Positions 17,485 to 25,730 of a stretch of DNA of 64,000 nt are shown here, piece after piece. Location: the NCBI RefSeq assembly GCF_016741875.1, contig NZ_JAERRF010000010.1:1-64000 (forward strand), in the 5' to 3' direction. How positions within the stretch are numbered: position 1 is the first letter of the stretch; every line of letters begins with the position of its first letter. The position numbers and the translations under genes were made by a program. The notes below the pieces were generated by a model. The model made no database searches and was not told the DNA's origin. It worked only from the letters and a program-made list of their open reading frames with translations. The DNA is from Streptomyces coffeae (lineage in GTDB: Bacteria > Actinomycetota > Actinomycetes > Streptomycetales > Streptomycetaceae).

Positions 17485-18924
17485 ATGCCCGACATCCCCG
17501 CAGTCTCACGTCGATTGGTCTTGGGTGGCGCACTCGCCACGGGGGGTGCGCTGGCGGCGGGCACCGCGCAGGCGACGGCCGCGTCCGCCCCATCCGCCTC
17601 CCCGGCGATGGCGTCCGCCGTTCCGAAGCGGAAGCCCGGTCAGAAGTCCATGATCGGCGTGCCCTATGACCCGCACCGGACGGTCCGCACCGCGGTGATC
17701 GGGCTCGGCAACCGCGGCTACGAGATGTCCGCGGGCTGGTCCGCCATCCCCGGCTGTACGGTCACCGCCGTCTGCGACATCCGCGCCGACCGCGCGAAGC
17801 GCACCGCCGACCGGCTGGTCGAACTCGGCAAACCGCGCCCCGCCGAGTTCGGCGGCTCCGACAGGTCGTACGCCGAGATGCTGAAGCGCGACACCATCGA
17901 CCTCGTCTTCATCGCCACTCCGTGGGAGTTCCACTACGAGCACGGCAGAGCCGCCCTGCTGGCCGGCAAGCACGTCATCGTCGAACTGCCCATCGCCACC
18001 GGGCTGGACGAGCTGTGGGACCTCGTCGACACCTCCGAGCGCACCCGCCGGCATCTGATGCTGTCCGAGAACTGCTGCTACGGACGGAACGAGCTCGCCA
18101 TGCTCAGAATGGCGCACGAGGGTGTGTTCGGCGAGGTCACCAACGGCCACGGCGGCTATCTGCACGATCTGCGCGAGCTGCTGTTCTCGGACACGTACTA
18201 CACCGACGCCTGGCGGCGGCTGTGGCATACGCGCAGCACCGCGTCCTTCTACGCGATGCACGGTCTGGCCCCCATCGCCGCGGCCATGGACATCAACCGC
18301 GGTGACCGGATGACCGTACTGCGGGCCACCTCCACCGAGCCCAGGGGTCTTGCGGACTACCGCAAGCGGTTCGTGCCACGGTCACATCCGTCGTGGAAGG
18401 AGACCTACATCAACGGTGACCTGGTCACCTGCCTGATCGACACGGCACACGGCCGTGTCATACGGGCCGAGCACGATGTCAGCTCGCCGCGCCCGTACAG
18501 CCGGATCAACAGCCTCGCGGGCAGCCGGGGCATCTTCGAGGACTACACGGGCACCTCGAAGACCGGTGGGCGCGTCTACCTGGAGCCGGACCACAGCGGT
18601 CACACCTGGCACGACTTCGAGTCCTACCGCAAGGAATTCGACCACTGGCTGTGGAAGAAGCTCGCCGACGACGCCGCCAACGGCGGCCACGACGGCATGG
18701 ACTACATCCTTCAGTGGCGCACGGTCCAGCAGATGCGCGCGGGTCTGGTGCCGGACATCGATGTGTACGACTCGGCGGCCTGGTGCTCACCCGTGCCGCT
18801 GAGCGTCACCTCCCTGGCGGCGGGCGGGCGCCCGGTGGCGATGCCGGACTTCACCCGTGGTCTGTGGGTCAATCACCGGGCGGGTCTTGACTCGCGCGCC
18901 ACGGAGATGCCACCGGTCGGCTGA
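17485..18924 (+). CDS. Tat-exported Gfo/Idh/MocA oxidoreductase, GH109-like
   Basis: A 479-residue protein with a twin-arginine signal (SRRLVLGGALATGGALAAG) and a nucleotide-binding fold beginning VRTAVIGLGNRGYEMSAG. Downstream are IDLVFIATPWEFHYEHGRAA, KHVIVELPIA and HGGYLHDLRELLF. Tat export plus this architecture and length match GH109 alpha-N-acetylgalactosaminidases, which hold NAD+ and cleave GalNAc by an oxidative route. Plain secreted oxidoreductases share the fold, so the activity is likely but not proven. ATG 17485 has AGGAG 9 bases upstream. Nearby amino-sugar-type genes at 19.6-22.4 kb would fit a GalNAc role. Confidence 0.78.
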   Translation: MPDIPAVSRRLVLGGALATGGALAAGTAQATAASAPSASPAMASAVPKRKPGQKSMIGVPYDPHRTVRTAVIGLGNRGYEMSAGWSAIPGCTVTAVCDIRADRAKRTADRLVELGKPRPAEFGGSDRSYAEMLKRDTIDLVFIATPWEFHYEHGRAALLAGKHVIVELPIATGLDELWDLVDTSERTRRHLMLSENCCYGRNELAMLRMAHEGVFGEVTNGHGGYLHDLRELLFSDTYYTDAWRRLWHTRSTASFYAMHGLAPIAAAMDINRGDRMTVLRATSTEPRGLADYRKRFVPRSHPSWKETYINGDLVTCLIDTAHGRVIRAEHDVSSPRPYSRINSLAGSRGIFEDYTGTSKTGGRVYLEPDHSGHTWHDFESYRKEFDHWLWKKLADDAANGGHDGMDYILQWRTVQQMRAGLVPDIDVYDSAAWCSPVPLSVTSLAAGGRPVAMPDFTRGLWVNHRAGLDSRATEMPPVG

Positions 18925-18963
18925 CGCGCCACCCGGCCCTTCGGAGGAACCCGACGGCGGTGG

Positions 18964-19000
18964 CGTCCCGGCCGGTCACGCCGGGCGCACCGCCGGGACG
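18964..19000. terminator. Hairpin between the GH109-like gene and aroQ
   Basis: CGTCCCGGC at 18964-18972 pairs perfectly with GCCGGGACG at 18992-19000 around a 19-base loop, 40 bp beyond the stop of the upstream gene. Confidence 0.5.
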
Positions 19001-19072
19001 GGTCCCATGGCCGGAACTCCCGTGCGGCGCTCTACGATGCAAGACCGGAACGCCCCAGGAAGGACCTCCGCC

Positions 19073-19552
19073 ATGGCCATCACCCCCGTGCGCGAACGCT
19101 CCACGATCATGGTCCTCAACGGGCCGAACCTGAATCTCCTCGGGCGCCGTCAGCCCGAGATCTACGGCACGGACAGCCTGGCCGATGTCGAGAAGCTGGT
19201 CGCGGAGACCGCCGCGCCGCACGGTCTGACCACCGACTGCCGCCAGAGCAACCACGAGGGGCAGCTGATCGACTGGGTGCATGAGGCACGGGAGCGGCAC
19301 GCGGCCATCATCATCAACCCCGCCGGTTACTCCCACACCTCCGTCGCCCTGCGGGACGCCCTGGCGACCTGCGACGGGATGCCGATCCTCGAGGTGCATA
19401 TCTCCAATATCCACCGGCGTGAGGCGTTCCGGCACCACTCCTATGTCTCCGAGCTCGCCGACGGTGTGATCGCCGGTTGCGGCATCCAGGGGTATGCCTT
19501 CGCGGTGGAGCGGGCTGCCGCGCTGCTCGCCGCCGCCAGGGCGTCGTCGTAG
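19073..19552 (+). CDS. aroQ: 3-dehydroquinate dehydratase, type II
   Basis: A 159-residue type II dehydroquinase: 3-dehydroquinate to 3-dehydroshikimate, in the shikimate pathway or in quinate breakdown. All motifs are present: MVLNGPNLNLLGRRQPEIYG with catalytic Tyr31, DCRQSNHEGQLIDWVHEA, INPAGYSHTSVALRDAL, and EVHISNIHRREAFRHHS with His109. ATG 19073 has AAGGA 8 bases upstream; the frame open to 18857 lies in the terminator region. No other aromatic gene is adjacent, so anabolic and catabolic use cannot be told apart. Confidence 0.95.
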   Translation: MAITPVRERSTIMVLNGPNLNLLGRRQPEIYGTDSLADVEKLVAETAAPHGLTTDCRQSNHEGQLIDWVHEARERHAAIIINPAGYSHTSVALRDALATCDGMPILEVHISNIHRREAFRHHSYVSELADGVIAGCGIQGYAFAVERAAALLAAARASS

Positions 19553-19573
19553 TGTCCTGACGATGAGTCAGGC

Positions 19574-19590
19574 CCTGATGACCCATCAGG
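19574..19590. terminator. Small hairpin between convergent aroQ and DeoR genes
   Basis: CCTGATG at 19574-19580 and CATCAGG at 19584-19590 form a 7-bp stem with a 3-base loop in the 33-bp gap, overlapping the end of the minus-strand gene. Confidence 0.4.
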
Positions 19591-20371
19591 CTCTGATGAC
19601 GCGGACTCCGGCCTCGGCGTAGGGTGCGATCCGTTCGTCGTCGGCGCCGGTGTCCGTGACCAGCACATCGATCGCGTCGAGTGCACAGATCCGGGCGAAC
19701 GCCCGTCGGCCCAATTTGGAGCTGTCCGCCACGACCGCCACCCGCGCGGCGCGGGCGGCCATCAGATGGTTGATGCTGGCCTCCCCCTCGTGGTGGGCGG
19801 TGGCCCCCTGGGCGGCGTCCAGGGCGTCCACGCCGAGGATGGCCAGATCGAGCGAGACCTCGGCGAGCACCCCGGTGGCCAGCGGCCCCATGAGCTCGAA
19901 CGACTGGGGACGGGCGACCCCGCCGGTGAGCACGATCTTGACCTGGGGGCGGACCGCCAGCTCACCGGCGATGTTCAGGGCGTTTGTCACGATCGTGACG
20001 CCCGGACCGCCGCCGGAGGCGGTCAGCTCACCGCGGGTGGCGATGGCGCGGGCGGCCTCGGTGGTGGTGGTCCCCCCGTTGAGGCCGACGATCGAGCCGG
20101 GTTCGACCAGACGGGCGACGGCCGCGCCGATCCGCAGCTTCTCCGAGGCGCGCCGGGCGGTCTTGTAGCGCAGCGGAAGGTCGTACGAGAGGTTGTGCGC
20201 GACGGCGCCGCCACGGGTGCGGGTGAGCATCTGCTGCTGGGCCAGCTCGTCCAGGTCCCGCCGGATCGTGGCGGCGGAGACCGTCAGCTCGGCGGCCGCC
20301 TCCTCGACCTCGATCCTGCCGTCCCTGGCCAGCAGCTCCAGCAGGGCGTTCCAGCGCTCGGGCCGCTTCAC
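19586..20371 (-). CDS. DeoR-family (AgaR-like) sugar regulator
   Basis: A 261-residue DeoR repressor. The N-terminal helix-turn-helix is complete (LLELLARDGRIEVEEAAAEL, VSAATIRRDLDELAQQ, MLTRTRGGAV), followed by a sugar-phosphate-sensing domain with GLNGGTTTTEAARAI and LTGGVARPQSFELMGPL. GTG 20371 has GAGGAG 5-6 bases upstream. It is divergent from the AgaS-like isomerase/aldolase pair and so probably represses it in response to a phosphorylated amino sugar. Tandem 12-14 bp repeats in the shared promoter region may be its sites. Family AgaR versus GlpR cannot be settled by eye. Confidence 0.88.
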   Translation of the reverse strand: MKRPERWNALLELLARDGRIEVEEAAAELTVSAATIRRDLDELAQQQMLTRTRGGAVAHNLSYDLPLRYKTARRASEKLRIGAAVARLVEPGSIVGLNGGTTTTEAARAIATRGELTASGGGPGVTIVTNALNIAGELAVRPQVKIVLTGGVARPQSFELMGPLATGVLAEVSLDLAILGVDALDAAQGATAHHEGEASINHLMAARAARVAVVADSSKLGRRAFARICALDAIDVLVTDTGADDERIAPYAEAGVRVIRA

Positions 20372-20430
20372 GCCGTCTCCTCAGCCCTGTCTCGTGTCCC
20401 TCCGCACGGACATCCCACGCGGAGAGTCCA

Positions 20431-20468
20431 TGCGGTGATTCCTGCGGTGTGTTTCCTGCGGTGTGTTC
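20431..20468. repeat. Three tandem TGCGGTG repeats in the DeoR/SIS promoter region
   Basis: TGCGGTGATTCC, TGCGGTGTGTTTCC and TGCGGTGTGTTC follow one another at 20431, 20443 and 20457. DeoR proteins commonly bind such short direct repeats. Confidence 0.45.
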
Positions 20469-20600
20469 ATGCCGTCTGCGCGGACGTCCCGCGATCATCC
20501 CAGCTCACCCTACCCCTCCACCCTCCACACTGGACTTCTCTGCAAGATCCTGCGCATTATCGGCTCAGAAGTTGCATCTCTGAGCACGCAGAGGAGCCCC

Positions 20601-21494
20601 ATGAGCTACACCGAGGCCGAGATAGCCAGCCAGCCCGACTGCTGGCGGCGCGCGATCGCCCTGGCCCGGGATCCGGAGGGTCCGGTACGGGAGGCGCTGC
20701 CCCGGGCGGGTGAGCGGGTCGCCGTCGTCGGATGCGGCACCTCGTGGTTCATCGCCCAGTCGTACGCGGCGCTGCGCGAGAGTGCCGGTCAGGGTGAGAC
20801 GGACGCCTTCGCGGCGTCGGAGATGCCGGTGGGGCGCTCCTACGACCGGGTGGTCGCCCTGTCCCGGTCCGGCACCACGACCGAGGTGCTGGAGCTGCTG
20901 GGCGATCTGCGCGGCACGGTGCCCACCACTGTGATCACCGCGGTACCCGGCTCCCCCGCGGTCGCCGCGGCCGACGCCGCGGTCGTCCTGGACTTCGCGG
21001 ACGAGGAATCGGTGGTCCAGACGCGCTGGGCCACCAGCGAACTGGCCCTGCTCCGTGCCCATCTGGGAGAGCCGCTGGAGGGGCTGGAGGCGGAGGGCAA
21101 GGCGGCGCTGGCCGAACCGCTGCCCGATGACCTGGTGGCGGGCGGACAGTTCACCTTCCTGGGGCGGGGCTGGTCGTACGGGGTCGCGCTGGAGGCCGCG
21201 CTGAAGATGCGGGAGGCCGCGGGAGCGTGGACCGAGGCATACCCGGTGATGGAGTACCGCCATGGGCCGATCAGTGTCACCGGGCCGGGGAGCGTGGTGT
21301 GGTGGCTCGGCGAGGGGCCTTCCTGTCTTGCGGACGCGGAGGTCACCGGGCCCGGTGGCCGTCTCGTCGGTTACGGCCGTGATCCGCTGGCCGAACTGGT
21401 CGTGGTGCAGCGGCTCGCGGTGGCGATCGCGACGGCGCGCGGGCTCGACCCGGACCGCCCCCGCAATCTCACCCGGTCGGTGATCCTCCCGTGA
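20601..21494 (+). CDS. SIS-domain sugar isomerase (AgaS-like)
   Basis: A 297-residue protein with two SIS domains. The first has VAVVGCGTSWFIAQSYAALR and the phosphosugar-binding serines ALSRSGTTTEVLELL; the second has FLGRGWSYGVALEAALKMRE and EYRHGPISVTGPGSV. This is the layout of AgaS/GlmS-C-type ketose-aldose isomerases and amino-sugar phosphate deaminases. ATG 20601 has GAGGAG 5 bases upstream; the longer frame to 20463 runs through the promoter. It is followed 66 bp later by a class II aldolase and is divergent from the DeoR regulator. Galactosamine-6-phosphate is the likeliest substrate but glucosamine-6-phosphate is possible. Confidence 0.82.
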   Translation: MSYTEAEIASQPDCWRRAIALARDPEGPVREALPRAGERVAVVGCGTSWFIAQSYAALRESAGQGETDAFAASEMPVGRSYDRVVALSRSGTTTEVLELLGDLRGTVPTTVITAVPGSPAVAAADAAVVLDFADEESVVQTRWATSELALLRAHLGEPLEGLEAEGKAALAEPLPDDLVAGGQFTFLGRGWSYGVALEAALKMREAAGAWTEAYPVMEYRHGPISVTGPGSVVWWLGEGPSCLADAEVTGPGGRLVGYGRDPLAELVVVQRLAVAIATARGLDPDRPRNLTRSVILP

Positions 21495-21560
21495 GCGAGC
21501 GACCGGACGGCGTACGGACGGGCGGGGATCCCCGGAGGAGCGGGCGAAGGGAGCGAGGCC

Positions 21561-22400
21561 ATGCCGCTGGTGGCCACGGGTGAGATCGTCGGGCCGGCCG
21601 TCCGGGCCGGGCTCGGCGCGGGCGCGTTCAATGTGATCCAGATCGAGCACGCCCAGGCGATCGTGGCCGGGGCGGAGGCGGCGGGCACCCCGGTGATCCT
21701 TCAGATCAGCGAGAACGCGGTGCGCTACCACGGCGCCCTGGCCGCCATCGGCCGGGCGACGGTGGAGGTCGCCCGTGCGGCGCGGGTGCCGGTCGCGGTC
21801 CATCTGGACCATGCCACCGGGCCCGCGTTGGTACAGGAGGCGATCGGTCTCGGCTTCGGCTCGGTCATGTTCGACGCGTCGAGCCTGGATTACGGCGCCA
21901 ATGTGGCGGCCACCGCCGCGGTGGTGGCCGACTGCCACGCCCATGGGGTGTGGGTCGAGGCGGAGTTGGGCGAGGTGGGCGGCAAGGACGGGGTGCACGC
22001 ACCCGGCGCCAGAACCGATCCGGCCGAGGCCGCCGCCTATGTGGCGGCCACGGCTGTGGACGCGCTCGCCGTCGCGGTCGGCACCTCGCACGCCATGGTG
22101 GTCAAGGAGGCGGTGGTCGATCTGGACCTGGTCGCGGCGTTGCGCGCGGCCGTACCCGTTCCGCTGGTGCTGCACGGCTCCTCCGGGGTGCCCGAGGCGG
22201 ATCTGACCCGGGTGGTGGAGGCGGGGCTGACAAAGGTCAACATCGCCACCCATCTCAATGTGGCCTACACCCGGGCGATCCGTGACCATCTCGATGAGCA
22301 CCCCGAGGTGGTGGATCCGCGCCGCTATGTCGCCACGGCGCGCGACGCGGTGGCCCGCGAGGTGGCGCGGCTGCTGAAGTTGGTGCGCGCCGCTGCCTGA
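21561..22400 (+). CDS. Class II fructose/tagatose-bisphosphate aldolase family
   Basis: A 279-residue zinc aldolase of the FbaA/GatY/KbaY class. Motifs are FNVIQIEHAQAIVAGAEAAG, the zinc and catalytic region VAVHLDHATGPALVQEA, FGSVMFDASSLDY, VEAELGEVGGKDG, VGTSHAMV and VLHGSSGVPE, with TKVNIATHLNVAYTRAIR near the end. Length is that of GatY/KbaY, shorter than housekeeping FbaA. ATG 21561 has AGGGAG 7 bases upstream. Together with the AgaS-like gene it fits tagatose-6-phosphate/amino-sugar breakdown. A kinase, a deacetylase and a transporter are absent from the window. Confidence 0.85.
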   Translation: MPLVATGEIVGPAVRAGLGAGAFNVIQIEHAQAIVAGAEAAGTPVILQISENAVRYHGALAAIGRATVEVARAARVPVAVHLDHATGPALVQEAIGLGFGSVMFDASSLDYGANVAATAAVVADCHAHGVWVEAELGEVGGKDGVHAPGARTDPAEAAAYVAATAVDALAVAVGTSHAMVVKEAVVDLDLVAALRAAVPVPLVLHGSSGVPEADLTRVVEAGLTKVNIATHLNVAYTRAIRDHLDEHPEVVDPRRYVATARDAVAREVARLLKLVRAAA

Positions 22401-22447
22401 CGGCGGATGCGTGGCCGGGATCCGGGCCCCGGCCGCGGATCCGCCGT
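22400..22447. terminator. Large nested hairpin between convergent genes
   Basis: ACGGCGGAT at 22400-22408 pairs perfectly with ATCCGCCGT at 22439-22447, and a nested GGCCGGG/CCCGGCC pair lies inside. It spans the whole gap between the aldolase and the siderophore-interacting protein and should end both transcripts. Confidence 0.7.
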
Positions 22448-23124
22448 TACTCCATGCCCGTCCTCCCCGGGGTCCAGAACGGCTTGGTGACCACCGAACG
22501 CCGGGGCCAGCCACGGTCGTTCACCAGATGCTCGCGGACCGCCTGGACGGTGCGCGCCTCGCCCGCGACATAGGCGACGCCCGGCCGCCCGGGGAGGTCG
22601 AGCTCCCGCAGGGCGGCCGGCAGAGTGTGTGAGGACGCGGCCGGCGCGCCGTGTCTGAACCGCCAGCACACCTCCCTGGGCAGCGGGAGCCGGTCGTTCT
22701 CGGTGTCCACCTCGACCAGGCCGTGCACCGTCGCGGACGGGGCCAGCGCGGCCATCATGGGCCCGAAGGCGGCCGTCGCGGTCTCCTCCCCCACGAACAG
22801 GTGGTACGGCGCGGGCCGGGTGATGAATCCGCCCTCCGGGCGGCCGAACAGCACCTGCTCGCCGGGGCGTACGGTGCGCGCCCACCGGGCGCCGGGACCG
22901 TCGCCGCCGTGGTCGAGCATCCGCAGCTCCATGGCCCGGCCGTCGAGATCCCACACCGAGTAGGTGCGGCGCGGGCCGCGCAGTCCGCCCAGATGGAGAC
23001 GTACGTGCTGGCCGGGGGTCCATGACAGTGGGCGGCAGGCGATCCTGACCCGTCGTATCCGCCCGGCGGCCACACCCGCGTACTCGACCGTGCCGCGGAC
23101 CAGAAAGCGTTCGAGCAGGTTCAT
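22447..23124 (-). CDS. Siderophore-interacting (SIP/ViuB-like) ferric reductase
   Basis: A 225-residue flavoreductase-like protein of the SIP family, which releases iron from internalised ferric siderophores using NAD(P)H and FAD. The FAD-binding RxYS motif is RRTYSVWDLDG, the middle has LFGRPEGGFITRPAPYHLFV followed by GEETATAAFGPMM, and the NAD-side ends VTKPFWTPGRTGME. The C-terminal AYVAGEARTVQAVREHL is typical. ATG 23124 overlaps the TGA of the MFS gene (ATGA), so export or uptake and iron release are translated together. This supports a siderophore role for the MFS protein. Confidence 0.87.
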   Translation of the reverse strand: MNLLERFLVRGTVEYAGVAAGRIRRVRIACRPLSWTPGQHVRLHLGGLRGPRRTYSVWDLDGRAMELRMLDHGGDGPGARWARTVRPGEQVLFGRPEGGFITRPAPYHLFVGEETATAAFGPMMAALAPSATVHGLVEVDTENDRLPLPREVCWRFRHGAPAASSHTLPAALRELDLPGRPGVAYVAGEARTVQAVREHLVNDRGWPRRSVVTKPFWTPGRTGME

Positions 23125-24614
23125 CGCTTCTCCTCGCGGAACCAGAGGACGACCACGACGGCCAGGACGGCCACGACCGCGGCGGTCACCCGGAAGCCGA
23201 CCGCCATGGCGTCGGTGAAGGCGGTGACGACGCGGGCGTGCTCCTCCGGGCCCAGGGCCCGCGCGGCCGCCATCGCCTCACCCGCCGAATCCGCGTGCCC
23301 GCCCAGGGAGTCCGGCAACCGGTCGGTGAACCGGCCGGTCAGCACGGTGCCCATGACGGCCACGCCGAGCGCGCTGCCGATCTCCCGGGCGGCGCTGCCG
23401 AGGCCGGAGCCGAGTCCGGCCCGGCTGTGCGGCAGGGCGCCGAGGATCGAGACGGACAGCATCGGCATGGACAGCCCCATCCCGGTCGCCGTCACCAGGA
23501 ACACCGCGGCGTACAGCGGATACGAGGTGTCGGCGTCGGCGAAGGAGAGCAGGGCGAGTCCGGCCGCGAGCACGAGGAGCCCCGCGGTGATGACCCGGCG
23601 TACGCCGATCCGCTCCCCCAGCGGAATGCTGTGCCGCGAGACCACCAGCATGCCGTTCGCCAGGGGGCCGATCGCCAGGCCGGTGAGGGCGGGTGAGTAG
23701 CCCTTGGCGTACTGGAGGTACTGGGCGTTGACGAAGAACACCGCGAAGAGGCCGAAGAAGGTGAGGGCCACCCCGAGGACCCCCGCCCGCAGCCGGGGCA
23801 CGGTGAACACCCGCGGATCGATCAGCGGATGCGCGGCGCGCAGCGCGTACACCACGAAGCCGGTGAGGACGACCGCGGCGGCGGCGAAGGCGCCGAGGAC
23901 GGTGGCCGAGGTCCAACCGTTTTCGGGGCCTTCGATGACGCCGAAGAGCAGGGCCACGAAGCCCAGGACGAGCAGGACGGTGCCCACGACGTCCGGGTCG
24001 GCATGGTGGTGTTCACCGCGCGGTGCGTAGCGGGCGGTGAGAGCGAACAGCACCAGGGCGACCGGGGCCACGCACCAGAACAGGCCCTGCCAGGGCAGGT
24101 ATTGGAGGACGAGACCGCCACCCAGGTTGCCGGCCATTCCAGCGGCGCCGGTGGCCGCGGTCCAGACGGCGATGGTGTGCGGCCGCCGCTCGGGCGGGGC
24201 GGACTGGAGGGCCAGGGAGAGGGTGGCGGGCATGATCAGCGCGGCTCCGGCACCGGTGACCGCGCGGGCGGCAATGAGGACCGTGGCATCGGCAGCGAGC
24301 GCGGAGCCCAGACATCCCACGGTGAACAGGGCGAGTCCGGTGAGCAGGGCGCCCTTGCGCCCGTAGCGGTCGCCGAGCGCCCCGGCCGGTATCAGCAGAC
24401 AGGCGAAGACGATGACGTAGGCGTCGACGATCCACAGCAGTTGGGTGGAACTGGGGTGCAGGGAGCCGTTGTTCAGTTTGGGGATGGCCAGGTTGATGGC
24501 GGCGACGAGCGCGATGGTCAGGACCACGCAGGCCGACATCAGGGCGAGGACCCCGCCGGAGCGTGGCGCGGGCCGACTCGGCGGCGCGGGGCGTGCGGTG
24601 GTGGTGACGGTCAT
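23121..24614 (-). CDS. MFS transporter, DHA2 (EmrB/QacA) family
   Basis: A 497-residue transporter with about 14 membrane helices. After a short cytosolic tail come GGVLALMSACVVLTIALVAA and the motif A-like loop GALGDRYGRKGALLTGLALF, and later LRAGVLGVALTFFGLFAVFF. The last helices are around GFRVTAAVVAVLAVVVVLWF. DHA2 members export drugs and sometimes siderophores. ATG 24614 is chosen because the 50 codons upstream overlap the LysR promoter. It is translationally coupled to the siderophore-interacting gene and divergent from a LysR gene, the likely regulator. Drug export remains an alternative role. Confidence 0.88.
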   Translation of the reverse strand: MTVTTTARPAPPSRPAPRSGGVLALMSACVVLTIALVAAINLAIPKLNNGSLHPSSTQLLWIVDAYVIVFACLLIPAGALGDRYGRKGALLTGLALFTVGCLGSALAADATVLIAARAVTGAGAALIMPATLSLALQSAPPERRPHTIAVWTAATGAAGMAGNLGGGLVLQYLPWQGLFWCVAPVALVLFALTARYAPRGEHHHADPDVVGTVLLVLGFVALLFGVIEGPENGWTSATVLGAFAAAAVVLTGFVVYALRAAHPLIDPRVFTVPRLRAGVLGVALTFFGLFAVFFVNAQYLQYAKGYSPALTGLAIGPLANGMLVVSRHSIPLGERIGVRRVITAGLLVLAAGLALLSFADADTSYPLYAAVFLVTATGMGLSMPMLSVSILGALPHSRAGLGSGLGSAAREIGSALGVAVMGTVLTGRFTDRLPDSLGGHADSAGEAMAAARALGPEEHARVVTAFTDAMAVGFRVTAAVVAVLAVVVVLWFREEKR

Positions 24615-24694
24615 GGAGAACCTCGCGGAGCGCAGGAGGAACGGATGAATGTGGTCGAGAAGCGGTGGAGCGGATACGGCGGCCGACCGTCGCT

Positions 24695-24741
24695 TGTAAC
24701 GTAGGCGCCCCTGAGACATAACTTCAAATGCAACGTACGCA
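24695..24741. promoter_or_regulatory. Direct repeats in the MFS/LysR divergent promoter
   Basis: TGTAACGTAGGCG at 24695-24707 and TGCAACGTACGCA at 24729-24741 are direct repeats 34 bp apart (10 of 13 identical). Their placement between the LysR gene and its probable target operon suggests regulator sites. Confidence 0.4.
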
Positions 24742-24755
24742 AGGAATAAGTGCAC

Positions 24756-25679
24756 GTGACGCAATCAAAGCTGGATCTCAATCTGGTGATCGCGCTCGAC
24801 GCCCTGCTGGAGGAGGAGAGTGTGAGCGGCGCGGCCCAGCGGCTCCATCTGTCGAGCCCGGCCATGAGCCGCACCCTCGCCCGGATCCGCACGGCGCTCG
24901 GCGATCCGGTGCTGGTGCGCTCGGGACGGCGGATGGTGCCGACGCCGCGGGCGCTCGCGCTCCGCGAGGAGGTGCGGCAGATCGTGGAGCGGGCGCAGGC
25001 CGTTTTCACGCCCGCCGGGGAACTTCAACTGGCCACGCTGGAGCGCACCTTCACCCTGCTGGCCGACGACGGGCTGCTCACCCTCATCGGGATGGGGCTG
25101 CTGGAGCGGGTCCGGCGGGAAGCGCCGGGTGTCTGTCTGCGGCTGATCCCGGAGGGGCCCGGCGATTCGTCCGTCCTGCGGGAGCGCCGCGCCGATCTGG
25201 AGCTGGGGGTGGTCCACGAGCCGTCACCCGGGACCCGCATGGAGCATCTGTTCACCGATGACAACATCGCGGTGGTGCGGAGCGGCCATCCGCTGCTCTC
25301 CGGGCCCGTCACCCCCGAGCGTTATGCCGCGGCCGACCATCTGTCGGCCTCCCGCCGGGGGCTGTTGTACGGCCCGATCGACGAGGGCTTGAGCGAACTG
25401 GGGCTGCGGCGGCGGGTGGTGGCCTCGGTGCCGACCTTCGCCTCTGCCCTGCTGGTGACGGCGGACAGCGATCTGGTCGCGCGGGCCGGGAGGTTGCTGA
25501 CCCGGCCGCATATCGAGCGGCTGGGCCTGGCCACGTTCGAGATTCCGCTGGAGCTGCCGAGGCTGCCGATAGGTCAGATGTGGCATCCGCGGTACGACGC
25601 GGACCCCGCCCATATCTGGCTGCGTGGCTGTGTCCGCGAGATCGCGGGGACGATCGGGCCGGGGACCGTGGACCGATGA
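24756..25679 (+). CDS. LysR-family regulator (NodD-like subgroup)
   Basis: A 307-residue LysR protein. The DNA-binding domain reads LDLNLVIALDALLEEESVSG, then LHLSSPAMSRTLARIRTALG and PVLVRSGRRMVPTPRAL, typical of the subgroup near NodD/LeuO. The effector domain follows, with LLTLIGMGLLERVRREAPGV. GTG 24756 gives about 10 bases from AAGGA; GTG 24750 would be too close to it. It is divergent from the MFS/siderophore-interacting operon and probably controls it. Confidence 0.87.
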   Translation: MTQSKLDLNLVIALDALLEEESVSGAAQRLHLSSPAMSRTLARIRTALGDPVLVRSGRRMVPTPRALALREEVRQIVERAQAVFTPAGELQLATLERTFTLLADDGLLTLIGMGLLERVRREAPGVCLRLIPEGPGDSSVLRERRADLELGVVHEPSPGTRMEHLFTDDNIAVVRSGHPLLSGPVTPERYAAADHLSASRRGLLYGPIDEGLSELGLRRRVVASVPTFASALLVTADSDLVARAGRLLTRPHIERLGLATFEIPLELPRLPIGQMWHPRYDADPAHIWLRGCVREIAGTIGPGTVDR

Positions 25680-25730
25680 ATTTCTCCCCGGCCACGGGTC
25701 CTTGCTGATGAACACCACAACAGGAGGTGG

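Noticed and set aside
20534..20575. Approximate inverted repeat around TCTGCAA and TTGCATCT upstream of the SIS gene
   Set aside because: Only about five bases match; the tandem TGCGGTG repeats are a better operator candidate.
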